Assembly (NCBI GenBank): GCA_023461275.1
Contig: JAEYMI010000059.1
Location: 1 to 63,624 of the forward strand
Source of the DNA: Actinomycetes bacterium
GTDB lineage: Bacteria > Actinomycetota > Actinomycetes > Mycobacteriales > Mycobacteriaceae
Direction: 5' to 3'
DNA length: 63,624 nt
A program made the translations under genes and the position numbers. The notes under the pieces were generated by a model that worked only from the letters and a program-made list of their open reading frames with translations, was not told where the DNA came from and did no database searches. Shown here piece by piece: positions 40,303 to 49,066 of this stretch (positions are counted from its first letter, which is position 1; every line of letters begins with the position of its first letter).

Positions 40303-41799
40303 ATGCCCGCCGCTTCACCCTCGACGTCATCGTCTTCGACGTCCCCGGCGTCGACCCGGCTCTCCGTCCTCGCCGGACGCGGCAACATGGCGCTGATCCT
40401 CACCGTCTCGCTGCTGGCGACGTGCGTGACGATGACGTGGTCCTATGTCGCGAAGCTCAAGTGCGGCGGCGAGCCGTTCCTGGCCGAAGGTCGCAGTTCG
40501 CATTGGCCGGTCGGCAACCCTGACGCGGTCATCCCCTGCTACTCGGATCTGATGTACCTGTGGCTCGGCCGCGACATCAACAACCACGTCTTCCCCTACA
40601 TCAACGGCGGCATCACCCCCGACGGCAAGCTGTTCGGTGGGGTCGTCGAATATCCGGTGCTGTCGGGAATGTTCATGTGGCTCGGCGCAATCGGGGCGCA
40701 CACCGACACACAGTTCTTCCAGCATTCAGTGCTGCTACTGATCCCGTTCGGGTTGGCGATCACCGTGATGCTCGCCCTGCTCACCCGCTGGTGGGTGCTG
40801 CTGTGGGCGGCCACACCGCCGTTGGTGCTCTACGCCTTTCACAACTGGGAACTTCCGGTGGTGGCCACCGCGGTGGGAGCGGTCTCGGTGATGGCGTGGG
40901 GAGCGACGTTCAACCCGACGACCGGTGCGCGTCGAATGTCCTTGCGCAGCAGCGCGATCGTCGCCGCGGTCATCCTCGGTATCGGGTTCTGCCTCAAGTT
41001 GTATCCGGGCTTCTTTGTGCTACCGCTGGCGGTGTATGTACTGACCGGCGGCATCGGCGGCTGGCGTGATGGTGGATCGCGCGAGGCCGGAACCAGTTCT
41101 GCGCGTTCGGTTCTGGACTGGATCGGCGCGATCTGGGTTGCGGTTGCAGCGACGGTTACGGTGCTCGTCATCCAGCTGCCGTTCGTGATTCTCGGATTCG
41201 ACGGCTGGCGTGCGGCACTGTCGTTCCAGGGCAAGCGCAAGTCCGACGTCGACACCAACTCCATCTGGTACTGGGGTCTGCGGCATTTCACCGGCGGCCA
41301 GAACGACACCTACAACTCGTTGGTCGGAATCCTCTCGCCGGCGCTGATCCTGTGTGCCTTCGTGGCGTCGATCTGGTTGGGCTGGAAGGTGATGCAACGC
41401 ACCGGCACCTACCCGTGGGTCGGGGTGTCGGCGTCGATGCTGGCCGGATTCATGCTGTTCCACAAGGTGCATTCGCCGCAGTACACGCTGTGGATTCTGC
41501 CGTTCTTCGTGCTGCTGCAGGTGCGGTGGCAGGTGATCGCCGCCTATCTGATCGCCGACGTCATCCTCGACACCACCATCTTCCGGCTGTTCGGCATCTA
41601 CACCTCGAAGTCGCCGATGCAGTGGTGGGTGATCACCGGCGTCAACGTCGGTGTCTGGGTGCACGCCGTGTGTCTGGCCTATCTGATAGTAGCTTTCGCG
41701 CGCGCTCCGCTACGGGAACCGTTGGCGTCGTTCGGGATTCGACGAGCTTTGGGTGATCCGGACGCACCCGATCTTGCGACCTCAGGAACAACGCGATGA
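40303..41799 (+). CDS. GT87-like polytopic membrane glycosyltransferase (paralogue 1)
   Basis: A 498-aa membrane protein with about 10-12 helices, related to the Rv0051/DUF2029 (GT87) group. A Ser/Thr-rich cytosolic N-terminus is followed by the first helix. An extracytoplasmic loop contains CYSDLMYLWLGRDINNH and VEYPVLSGMFMW, a counterpart of the CYSD...YMEYPVITGMY pattern in the paralogue at 42487. The conserved HKVHSPQYTLWILPF segment near the C-terminus is diagnostic of the group. It probably transfers mannose or arabinose from a polyprenyl phosphate to cell-wall glycans. Its stop overlaps the GNAT start (ATGA). Confidence 0.85.
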   Translation: MPAASPSTSSSSTSPASTRLSVLAGRGNMALILTVSLLATCVTMTWSYVAKLKCGGEPFLAEGRSSHWPVGNPDAVIPCYSDLMYLWLGRDINNHVFPYINGGITPDGKLFGGVVEYPVLSGMFMWLGAIGAHTDTQFFQHSVLLLIPFGLAITVMLALLTRWWVLLWAATPPLVLYAFHNWELPVVATAVGAVSVMAWGATFNPTTGARRMSLRSSAIVAAVILGIGFCLKLYPGFFVLPLAVYVLTGGIGGWRDGGSREAGTSSARSVLDWIGAIWVAVAATVTVLVIQLPFVILGFDGWRAALSFQGKRKSDVDTNSIWYWGLRHFTGGQNDTYNSLVGILSPALILCAFVASIWLGWKVMQRTGTYPWVGVSASMLAGFMLFHKVHSPQYTLWILPFFVLLQVRWQVIAAYLIADVILDTTIFRLFGIYTSKSPMQWWVITGVNVGVWVHAVCLAYLIVAFARAPLREPLASFGIRRALGDPDAPDLATSGTTR

Positions 41800-42395
41800 C
41801 CGACTCGGCGGCCGTCGACTGGCTCGGCGTCGGACCCCTCTCGTCCGGCCGAATCACCCTGCGCCCGTTCACCGTCGACGACGTCGCAGCACTAGCGACC
41901 GTCATCGACAATCCCGAACGATTCCGCTGGACCGCCGGCACACCGACCGACGAGGCGTCGGCTCGCGCGTGGATCGATGCGGCACAAGCGAATTCGACGC
42001 GGATCGCGTTTGCCGTGGTGGATAACCTGGAGGAGCGGGTAGTCGGGTCGACGAGCTACTACGACGTCGACCCCGCGAACCTCACAGTCGCCATCGGATA
42101 TACCTTCTATGGGGAGTCCGCGCAGGGCACGGCGATCAATCCGACCGCCAAGTATCTGCTCATGCAGCATGCCTTCGAGGACTGCGGCGCGGTCCGGATC
42201 GTCTGGCACACACATGAATCCAATGCCCAGTCTCGCGCGGCGATCGCGAAACTCGGTGCCACGTTTGAAGGTCTGCTCCGTAAGCATCGCCGCTTCGGCG
42301 ACGGCTGGCGCACCACAGCGCAGTACGCGATGACCGACGAGGACTGGCCGGCGATCAAAGTGCAACTCGCCGAACGGATCGCGGCGTTCGACTGA
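41796..42395 (+). CDS. GNAT family N-acetyltransferase (RimJ/RimL-like)
   Basis: 199 aa. GNAT features: LSSGRITLRPFTVDDVAALA at the N-terminus, the VGSTSYYDVDPANLTVAIGY strand, the acetyl-CoA pyrophosphate region (YGESAQGTAINPTAKYLLMQ) and VRIVWHTHESNAQSRAAIAK with the typical Asn. RimJ/RimL relatives acetylate protein N-termini or small amines; the substrate is not predictable. It is translationally coupled to the upstream GT87-like gene through a four-base overlap. Confidence 0.88.
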   Translation: MTDSAAVDWLGVGPLSSGRITLRPFTVDDVAALATVIDNPERFRWTAGTPTDEASARAWIDAAQANSTRIAFAVVDNLEERVVGSTSYYDVDPANLTVAIGYTFYGESAQGTAINPTAKYLLMQHAFEDCGAVRIVWHTHESNAQSRAAIAKLGATFEGLLRKHRRFGDGWRTTAQYAMTDEDWPAIKVQLAERIAAFD

Positions 42396-42432
42396 CGCGC
42401 GGTTTCGATACGCGGCGTCGCTTCGCTCGGAC

Positions 42433-42494
42433 GCTACTCAACCCGCTTGTTAGGGTCGCTACTCAACCCGGATGTAGGGACAGTACTCAACCCG
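42433..42494. repeat. 25-bp tandem repeats around a stop codon
   Basis: The core GCTACTCAACCCG recurs at 42433, 42458 and (as GTACTCAACCCG) 42483, exactly 25 bp apart. The third unit covers the stop codon of the minus-strand GT87-like gene at 42487. A TTTCGATACG-type motif (42403-42412) and CGCTTCGCTCGG precede them. Confidence 0.8.
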
Positions 42495-44139
42495 CAGCAG
42501 GATGCGACGGCGCCGGCGAGTCATCGAGGTGATGCGTCACCTCGGGCTCGTGCGGCTGACCGCTTCTCGCCCAACGGAACCGGTCGGGTGCGCCGTCGAG
42601 CACGCCGCCGGCCGGGTCGTCGAGAAGCTGCCCGCGGGGACCCTGCCGGATGAGGTCGTCGGCGGGCCGCAGGATCTGCCACACCACCACCGCGCACAGT
42701 GCGATCACCATCGCGGCACGCAGTAGCACCACGAAGGTGAACCATTGGTCCGGCAGCCAGCGCCGGTCGTCGTCAAGGTAGAGCCCCATCCGCGGGATCC
42801 ACACCAGCGCGTCGACGATCATCCAGGCGAACAGCAACCTGGTGTGTGGAATGGCCAGCACCGCAAGCGGAACCAGCCACAGCGAATATTGCGGGCTCCA
42901 CACCTTGTTGACCAACAAGAACCCCGCGACGAGCAGGAACATGATCTGCGCGACCCGCGGACGCGAGTCGGCTCGCAGCGCCAACACCGCCACCCCGATC
43001 ACGATCCCCACCATGAGCCCCAGCGACACCGCGTTGAGAAGGTCGACGTTCCAGGTGAATCCGCCTGCGCTGCCGATGATCCGGTAGATGGTGTCGGAGT
43101 CGGCGCCCCGATCGCTGTTGTACCGGAAGAACTCTCGCCATCCGGCCGGGTAGAGCACCAGGATCGGCAGGTTCACCACGACCCACGCGGCCACCGCCGA
43201 AGCAGCGGTCACCGCGAAGGCCCGCAGCTTCCCGGCCCGCAGACACAGGATGAACAGAACCGCCAGCAGCAGAACGGGATACAGCTTGGTGGCGGCGCCG
43301 AGTCCGATGAGTACACCGGCCAGCCACGGCCGGTTGCGGGCCCACGCCAACATCGCCAGGGCCACCAAACCGATCGCGAGAGCGTCGAAGTTGGTGAACG
43401 CGTGGACGATCACCAGCGGTGACAGGGCCGCGATCCAGGCCGCCCAGATCCGACGTCGGGCGGTGAGCGCCGTCGCCCAGATGGTGACCAGCCAGAACAA
43501 TGCCAACCCGAGCGCAGCGAGGTCGAAGAACAGCACCACGTCGAGGGCACCCGGTATGCCGTGCTTCTCGTGGGCATCGCCCCACGCCCGCGCGACCGCT
43601 GCAACGCCGTACATGTACATCCCGGTGATCACCGGATACTCCATGTAGCGCTTCTGTTCTCCGCCGTCGGAGGTCTTGTCGAACCAGAACGTCTGATACG
43701 GGAAGGCGCCACGGTCGAGACGCTCCGCCCCGAACAGTGCGATCACATCCGAGTAGCAGAGGTTGGTGAACTGGCGTTGGTTGTCCCAGTTGAGCCGCAT
43801 CGTCGTCGACGACGAGTCGCTCGGCGCTGCGGGCGCCTGCTGGAGACAAGCTGACTTCCCGAACCAGCTCAGCGCCAACGCGCATAGTGCCAGCAGGAAC
43901 AGCACCCGCACCGGAGTCCACGACGCACTGCGTCCGATGACGGCATGGCTACCGATCGGTCCGCCCACGACGGTGCTCGCCTCGGCGACCACGACGTCGT
44001 CGTGGCTGGGCAGTACCCGGTCAGCGGTGCGCCGATCGACGGCCAAAACCCCCGGCGAGGAAAACGTTTCGCTCGTCGGGGGTTCGGTGTCGGTCGGATC
44101 AGCCGATGGGTGGCTCAGGGATTCCTCCGTTGTCGCCAC
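42487..44139 (-). CDS. GT87-like polytopic membrane glycosyltransferase (Rv0051 orthologue)
   Basis: A protein of about 550 aa with 11-13 helices, orthologous by content and position to M. tuberculosis Rv0051. Features: VVGGPIGSHAVIGR, LCYSDVIALFGAERLDRGAF, YMEYPVITGMYMY, NFDALAIGLVAL and NKVWSPQYSLWLVPLAVLA. It is expected to use a polyprenyl-linked sugar donor in arabinogalactan or lipoglycan synthesis. The start is uncertain: the frame is open to 44244 with no ATG. GTG 44139 overlaps the ponA end; TTG 44046 is an alternative. Adjacent to ponA, same strand. Confidence 0.85.
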   Translation of the reverse strand: MATTEESLSHPSADPTDTEPPTSETFSSPGVLAVDRRTADRVLPSHDDVVVAEASTVVGGPIGSHAVIGRSASWTPVRVLFLLALCALALSWFGKSACLQQAPAAPSDSSSTTMRLNWDNQRQFTNLCYSDVIALFGAERLDRGAFPYQTFWFDKTSDGGEQKRYMEYPVITGMYMYGVAAVARAWGDAHEKHGIPGALDVVLFFDLAALGLALFWLVTIWATALTARRRIWAAWIAALSPLVIVHAFTNFDALAIGLVALAMLAWARNRPWLAGVLIGLGAATKLYPVLLLAVLFILCLRAGKLRAFAVTAASAVAAWVVVNLPILVLYPAGWREFFRYNSDRGADSDTIYRIIGSAGGFTWNVDLLNAVSLGLMVGIVIGVAVLALRADSRPRVAQIMFLLVAGFLLVNKVWSPQYSLWLVPLAVLAIPHTRLLFAWMIVDALVWIPRMGLYLDDDRRWLPDQWFTFVVLLRAAMVIALCAVVVWQILRPADDLIRQGPRGQLLDDPAGGVLDGAPDRFRWARSGQPHEPEVTHHLDDSPAPSHPAAG

Positions 44140-46396
44140 CGCCGGTGCCACCACCCCCGGCAGTGCCACCACCGGAATTGCCACCACCGCCGGTACCACC
44201 CCCGGAGTTACCGCCGCCGGAATTGCCGCCCGGATCGATGGCACCCGGGATCGGGATGGTCACACCCGGTGCGAGCGTGAGGTTGCCGCCACCGCGCGGG
44301 ATTTCAGGCAGTTGCGGAACGTTCTGACGCGGGCTGTTGGTACGAGCCGGTGGGGCGTAAGTGGTCGCGGGCGCCTCGTAAGGCACGCCGGCCTGGCCAC
44401 CGACCGCTTCGGGCTCGGGGAACTTCATGATCGGTTTGCCCTCGAGCGCACCGTTCATCGCCGCTTGCCAGATCTCCGACGGCAGACCGCTGCCGTAGAC
44501 CGAGGACCCGGAGTAGTTCTTCAGCGCGGTGCCCTTGTCGGTACCGACCCACACCGCCGTCGACAGCTGCGGGGTGTAGCCGACCATCCAGGCGTCCTTG
44601 TTCTGACCGGTGTCGCCGAGCTGTGCGGTGCCGGTCTTGGCCGCCGACGGCCGCGATCCGAGTTCGGAGTCATAGAGCGAGTGACCGTTGGAGTAGGCGG
44701 CGATCGGCTGCAGGGCCGAGGTCACGTTGTCGGCAACCTTGGCCGCGAAGACCCGCTTGCCCGCATTGGGCTGGCGGTCGAAGAGCACGTCGCCGTCGGA
44801 GGTCTCGACCTTCTGCACGAAGTACGGCTCGTGATAAATACCGGACGCCGCCAGCGTGGCGTACGCCGACGCCATGTCGATGACGCGCGACGGGTACTGC
44901 CCGAGGACCACACCGCCCTCGACGCCGCCGTTCTTCTCCTGCAGCGTCTTCTGGATGCTGCCGAAGCTCTCGGCCACACCGGCCTTGTGCGCGGTGTCGG
45001 CGACATCCTGGGCCTGGCCGTTGAGATCCATCATCAGCCGGTAGTAGACGGTGTTCAGCGACATCTTCATTGCGGTCGCCAGGTTGCAGGAACCGCAGCT
45101 TTCACCGTCGGAGTTGTTCACGGTCAGACCACCGGGCGCCTGATACGGCGCCGAGCTGTAGACCTTCGATAGCGGGATGTCCTGTTCCAGCGCCGCGATG
45201 AGCGCGAACGTCTTGAACGACGATCCGGTCTGCAGTCCGGCCTGGGCGTAATCCCAGCCCTGGCCGTCGTTGCCGCCGAAGTAGCCACGGACCGCGCCGG
45301 TCTTCGGGTCGATGGAGACCACCGCGTCGCGGATGTCCTTGGGTTCGCCCTCGAGCTTGCCGTTGGCGGCCTCGACCACCGACGACTGCACCTGCGGGTC
45401 AATCGACGTGGTGATCTTGAGTCCCTCGGTGCGCACCTGCTGCTCGGAGATGTTGAGCGTGCCGAGCTCGGCGAGCACCTGACGCTTGATCAGGCCGTTG
45501 GGACCGGGGGTGTCGTCGCCGCCGGTCTCGCGGACGGCCGCCACGCGCGGATACTTCTGCGCGGCGCGGTCGGCCGGGGTCAGCGACCCGGTGGCGACCA
45601 TGCCGTCGAGCACGTAGTTCCACCGCGCCTGTGACGCCTCGAGGTTGATCGCCGGGTCGTAGTAGGAAGGTGAGCGGATCGCCGCGGCGAGGACTGCCGA
45701 CTCCGCCGTCGTCAGCTTCTGGACCGGCTTGCGGAAGTAGGCCTGCGACGCGGCCGAGACACCGTAGGCGCCACGACCGAAGTAGATGGTGTTCAGGTAG
45801 GCGGCCATGATGTCGTCTTTGGACCAGTCATTCGACATCTTGGTCGCGATCGCGAGTTCCTTGAACTTGCGTTCGTAGCTGTGCTCGTTGCCGACGAGGG
45901 CGTTCTTCACGTACTGCTGGGTGATCGTCGAGCCGCCACCGGCGTCGTCGTTGTTGGTGATGCGGCCGAGCACGGCACGGGAGAGGCCGCGCACCGAGAA
46001 GCCGGAGTTGCTGCGGAATTCGCGGTCCTCGGCGGCGATCACCGCGTCCTGCATCGACTTGGGGATGTCGGTGATCTTGACGTCGGTGCGGTTGCCCTCC
46101 GGCGGCACGACGCGGGCGATGGTCTTGCCGCTGGTGTCGACGATGGTGGCGACCTGGTTCTGCTTGATGTCGCCGGCGGCGGGCACCGAAGCGCTCATGT
46201 AGGTGAGCAGGAACGCGAGCACGCCGAGCACCGCGACCGCCGGAATGATCAGGCCGACGGCGCCGAGCCCCCACGCCAGGTACTTCTGGCGGGTGCGGGT
46301 GCCGTCGGAGGCCGATCCCTGCGACGTCCGGCCCGACCCCTTGCCCTTGGCGGGTCCGCGTCCGGAACCGGTCGAGGTGCCACGAGAATTACTCAC
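44099..46396 (-). CDS. ponA: Bifunctional penicillin-binding protein (class A, PonA1-type)
   Basis: A 765-aa peptidoglycan synthase. After a basic cytoplasmic tail and one membrane helix (about 43-66), the transglycosylase domain shows EDREFRSNSGF (catalytic Glu), GGSTITQQYVKN and KFKELAIATKM. The transpeptidase domain has the nucleophile motif SSFK (in TGSSFKTFALIA) and KTGTAQ. A Pro-rich C-terminal tail with GGGNSGGG-type repeats (about 690-765) is likely in the cell wall. It matches Rv0050 in position and architecture. Start is GTG 46396. Expected partners are cell-wall elongation proteins. Confidence 0.95.
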   Translation of the reverse strand: MSNSRGTSTGSGRGPAKGKGSGRTSQGSASDGTRTRQKYLAWGLGAVGLIIPAVAVLGVLAFLLTYMSASVPAAGDIKQNQVATIVDTSGKTIARVVPPEGNRTDVKITDIPKSMQDAVIAAEDREFRSNSGFSVRGLSRAVLGRITNNDDAGGGSTITQQYVKNALVGNEHSYERKFKELAIATKMSNDWSKDDIMAAYLNTIYFGRGAYGVSAASQAYFRKPVQKLTTAESAVLAAAIRSPSYYDPAINLEASQARWNYVLDGMVATGSLTPADRAAQKYPRVAAVRETGGDDTPGPNGLIKRQVLAELGTLNISEQQVRTEGLKITTSIDPQVQSSVVEAANGKLEGEPKDIRDAVVSIDPKTGAVRGYFGGNDGQGWDYAQAGLQTGSSFKTFALIAALEQDIPLSKVYSSAPYQAPGGLTVNNSDGESCGSCNLATAMKMSLNTVYYRLMMDLNGQAQDVADTAHKAGVAESFGSIQKTLQEKNGGVEGGVVLGQYPSRVIDMASAYATLAASGIYHEPYFVQKVETSDGDVLFDRQPNAGKRVFAAKVADNVTSALQPIAAYSNGHSLYDSELGSRPSAAKTGTAQLGDTGQNKDAWMVGYTPQLSTAVWVGTDKGTALKNYSGSSVYGSGLPSEIWQAAMNGALEGKPIMKFPEPEAVGGQAGVPYEAPATTYAPPARTNSPRQNVPQLPEIPRGGGNLTLAPGVTIPIPGAIDPGGNSGGGNSGGGTGGGGNSGGGTAGGGGTGGGDNGGIPEPPIG

Positions 46397-46562
46397 CGTT
46401 CACACCTTTCCTGTCCGCATTGTCGATCAGCCACAGCACCCATCACTCTTCTCCGTCATTCGCACAAAGCCCACACCACTCTGACGCACGCGACCGTGCC
46501 CGGGCAAAAGGTTCGTGACACAGATCAAGTGGTGCACCCGACCACATCCGGCGGCAGGTGCG

Positions 46563-46952
46563 CTACTTGGCCACCCGTCGCGTACGCGTGGAACGTGGCG
46601 GCAATCCCGCAACGTATGACTGCACGAGATGGTTCCAGCTGCAGGTCCGGCAGACCTCGACGACGTGCACCGAGAACTCCTCTGCGGTGGCGTCGAGCCG
46701 GGAGATCTCCTCTGCGGTGCGTGCCGATCCCGACACTTGGCCGAGTTTGTCGCCGAACACCCAGGACACCAGCGTGACCTGCTCTTTTCGGCAGATCGGG
46801 CAGACCGTTTTGCTGGCTTTTCCGTGGAATTTCGCAGCCCGCAGCAGATACGGATTCGCATCACAAACCTCGGACACGGCGACCCGTCCGGAGTGGACCT
46901 GGGACAGCCGCGCCCGACGCTGGAGGGCGTAATCGACGATCTGGCGCTGCAC
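46563..46952 (-). CDS. DUF5318 family zinc-ribbon-like protein (Rv0049 orthologue)
   Basis: 129 aa, orthologous in position to Rv0049. Two CxxC pairs (VCPICRK and VCRTCSW), about 48 residues apart, suggest one zinc site. A C-terminal basic tail (PPRSTRTRRVAK) follows. Function unknown. It lies between ponA and padR and is divergent from padR. Confidence 0.85.
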   Translation of the reverse strand: MQRQIVDYALQRRARLSQVHSGRVAVSEVCDANPYLLRAAKFHGKASKTVCPICRKEQVTLVSWVFGDKLGQVSGSARTAEEISRLDATAEEFSVHVVEVCRTCSWNHLVQSYVAGLPPRSTRTRRVAK

Positions 46953-47096
46953 GAATTTCAGGGTACGTGGTCACGCGCGCGGACGTGCGTGCGACGGCCC
47001 ACCGGGTTGCGCGTGGCGCTGTTGCGCCGCAACCACCGATTGGTCGTCGATCCACATCGTGTTCATTTCGTGTTCACGACCGAGTGGCGCCAGTTA

Positions 47097-47109
47097 TATC
47101 GCTGCGATA
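47097..47109. promoter_or_regulatory. Palindrome in the DUF5318/padR divergent spacer
   Basis: TATCGC-t-GCGATA is a perfect 13-bp palindrome, about 100 bp upstream of padR and flanked by A/T-rich bases. PadR proteins usually bind such inverted repeats, so autoregulation is likely. The assignment is inferred. Confidence 0.5.
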
Positions 47110-47207
47110 CATTGGGAACTACATCAGCGCGAGGTGTTGTCTCGTTAGGACTCATCAGCGCGTCGTATCTCCACCCGACACGAGACCAGTGAGGAGGACC
47201 GCACCCC

Positions 47208-47879
47208 GTGCTCGAACTCGCGATCCTCGGTCTCCTGATGGAATCCCCGATGCACGGCTATGAGCTGCGCAAACGCCTGACCGGGCTGTTGGGGGCGTTT
47301 CGCGCGTTCTCCTACGGTTCGCTGTATCCGACGCTGCGTCGAATGCAGGCCGACGGCATCATCGACGAAACCGAGGCGCCCCACGGCGTCAAAGTTCGTC
47401 GGGGTCGTCGCGTGTATCAGCTGACCGAGAAGGGACGAGTCCGTTTCGACGAGCTCGTCGCCGACACCGGCCCGCAGAACTACACCGACGACGGTTTCGG
47501 GGTTCATCTGGCGTTCTTCAGTCGCACCCCGGCCGTGGCCCGGATGCGGATTCTGGAAGGTCGTCGACGCCAGGTGGAGGAACGACGCGAAGGGTTACGC
47601 GAGATGGTCGGCCGATCCAACCGGACCGTCGACCGCTACACCCGTCAGCTCCATGAGCTGAGCCTGGAGTCCAGCGAACGCGAAGTGCGCTGGCTCAACG
47701 AGTTGATCGCCGCGGAGGCCTCCGATACCAGCGAGCCGCCCGTCGCCGACCGACCCGTCGAGCGTGATGTCGAAGTCGCGGATTCACCGTTGAATCCCGA
47801 TGCAGCCGAGAAGAAAACCCCGGTCTCGCAGAACACCACTGCGTCGCCGAACACAGAAGGAGAACCCGACCATGGGTGA
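47208..47879 (+). CDS. PadR family transcriptional regulator (Rv0047c orthologue)
   Basis: 223 aa. The winged helix begins MLELAILGLLMESPMHGYEL, with YGSLYPTLRRMQADGIIDE and the wing RRGRRVYQLTEKGRVRFDEL. The C-terminal helical part (about 100-165) mediates dimerisation. A Pro/Asp-rich disordered tail ends it. Start is GTG 47208 with GAGGAGG about 11 bases upstream. It overlaps ino1 by eight bases, the same pairing as in M. tuberculosis, implying co-transcription with inositol synthesis. Confidence 0.93.
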   Translation: MLELAILGLLMESPMHGYELRKRLTGLLGAFRAFSYGSLYPTLRRMQADGIIDETEAPHGVKVRRGRRVYQLTEKGRVRFDELVADTGPQNYTDDGFGVHLAFFSRTPAVARMRILEGRRRQVEERREGLREMVGRSNRTVDRYTRQLHELSLESSEREVRWLNELIAAEASDTSEPPVADRPVERDVEVADSPLNPDAAEKKTPVSQNTTASPNTEGEPDHG

Positions 47880-48966
47880 GCCCAACAAGGTGCGCGTTGC
47901 CATCGTGGGCGTAGGAAACTGCGCTTCATCCCTGGTGCAGGGCGTGCAGTACTACAAGGACGCCGACGAGAACAGCACGGTCCCCGGCCTGATGCACGTC
48001 AAGTTCGGTGACTACCACGTGCGCGACGTCGAGTTCGTCGCCGCCTTCGACGTCGACGCCAAGAAGGTCGGCTTCGACCTCTCCGACGCGATCTTCGCCA
48101 GCGAGAACAACACCATCAAGATCGCCGACGTCCCGCCGACCGGTATCACCGTTCAGCGCGGCCACACCCTCGACGGTCTCGGCAAGTACTACCGCGAGAC
48201 CATCACCGAGGCCGACGGTGACGGCGTCGACGTCGTGCAGACCCTGCGCGACAACAACGTTGACGTTCTCGTCTCCTACCTCCCGGTGGGTTCGGAGCAG
48301 GCCGACAAGTTCTACGCACAGTGCGCCATCGACGCCAATGTTGCTTTCGTGAACGCACTTCCGGTGTTCATCGCCTCGGATCCGGTGTGGGCACAGAAGT
48401 TCATCGACGCCGGCGTGCCGATCGTCGGTGACGACATCAAGAGCCAGGTCGGCGCCACCATCACCCACCGCGTGATGGCCAAGCTGTTCGAGGATCGCGG
48501 CGTCACGCTGGACCGCACCTACCAGCTCAACGTCGGCGGCAACATGGACTTCAAGAACATGCTCGAGCGTGAGCGTCTGCAGTCCAAGAAGGTCTCCAAG
48601 ACCCAGGCCGTCACCTCCAACCTGACCGGCCCGCTGGCCGGCAAGATCGAGGACAAGAACGTCCACATCGGACCGTCGGATCACGTTGAGTGGCTTGATG
48701 ATCGCAAGTGGGCCTACGTTCGCCTCGAAGGCCGCGCCTTCGGTGATGTGCCGCTGAACCTGGAGTACAAGCTCGAGGTGTGGGACTCCCCCAACTCGGC
48801 CGGCATCATCATCGACGCCGTGCGTGCTGCCAAGATCGCCAAGGACCGCGGCCTCGGCGGACCGATCCTGCCCGCGTCGGCCTACCTGATGAAGAGCCCG
48901 CCGGAGCAGATCGCCGACGACGTCGCACGCCAGCAGCTCGAGGCGTTCATTATCGGAGCCGAGTAG
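47872..48966 (+). CDS. ino1: Inositol-3-phosphate synthase
   Basis: 364 aa. The enzyme converts glucose-6-phosphate to inositol-3-phosphate with NAD, feeding phosphatidylinositol, PIMs and mycothiol. Motifs: VAIVGVGNCASSLVQGVQYY (NAD), PVGSEQADKFYAQCAIDANV, GDDIKSQVGATITHR (catalytic Lys and Asp) and NVGGNMDFKNM. The start is ATG 47872, nine bases after AAGGAG. It overlaps the end of padR. A perfect 12-bp hairpin terminator follows. Confidence 0.97.
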   Translation: MGEPNKVRVAIVGVGNCASSLVQGVQYYKDADENSTVPGLMHVKFGDYHVRDVEFVAAFDVDAKKVGFDLSDAIFASENNTIKIADVPPTGITVQRGHTLDGLGKYYRETITEADGDGVDVVQTLRDNNVDVLVSYLPVGSEQADKFYAQCAIDANVAFVNALPVFIASDPVWAQKFIDAGVPIVGDDIKSQVGATITHRVMAKLFEDRGVTLDRTYQLNVGGNMDFKNMLERERLQSKKVSKTQAVTSNLTGPLAGKIEDKNVHIGPSDHVEWLDDRKWAYVRLEGRAFGDVPLNLEYKLEVWDSPNSAGIIIDAVRAAKIAKDRGLGGPILPASAYLMKSPPEQIADDVARQQLEAFIIGAE

Positions 48967-49018
48967 TTATCTGATGCGGTGGGCGGCCGAAAAGGCCGTT
49001 CCCGCTGAGGTTGTCAAG

Positions 49019-49046
49019 GAACGCGCACCTGGCAAGGTGCGCGTTC
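49019..49046. terminator. Rho-independent-like terminator after ino1
   Basis: A perfect 12-bp stem GAACGCGCACCT/AGGTGCGCGTTC with a four-base loop is followed by TTTGC. It lies between convergent ino1 and the pRiA4b-like gene, so it may serve both. Confidence 0.85.
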
Positions 49047-49066
49047 TTTGCTATATCCAGCGCATG

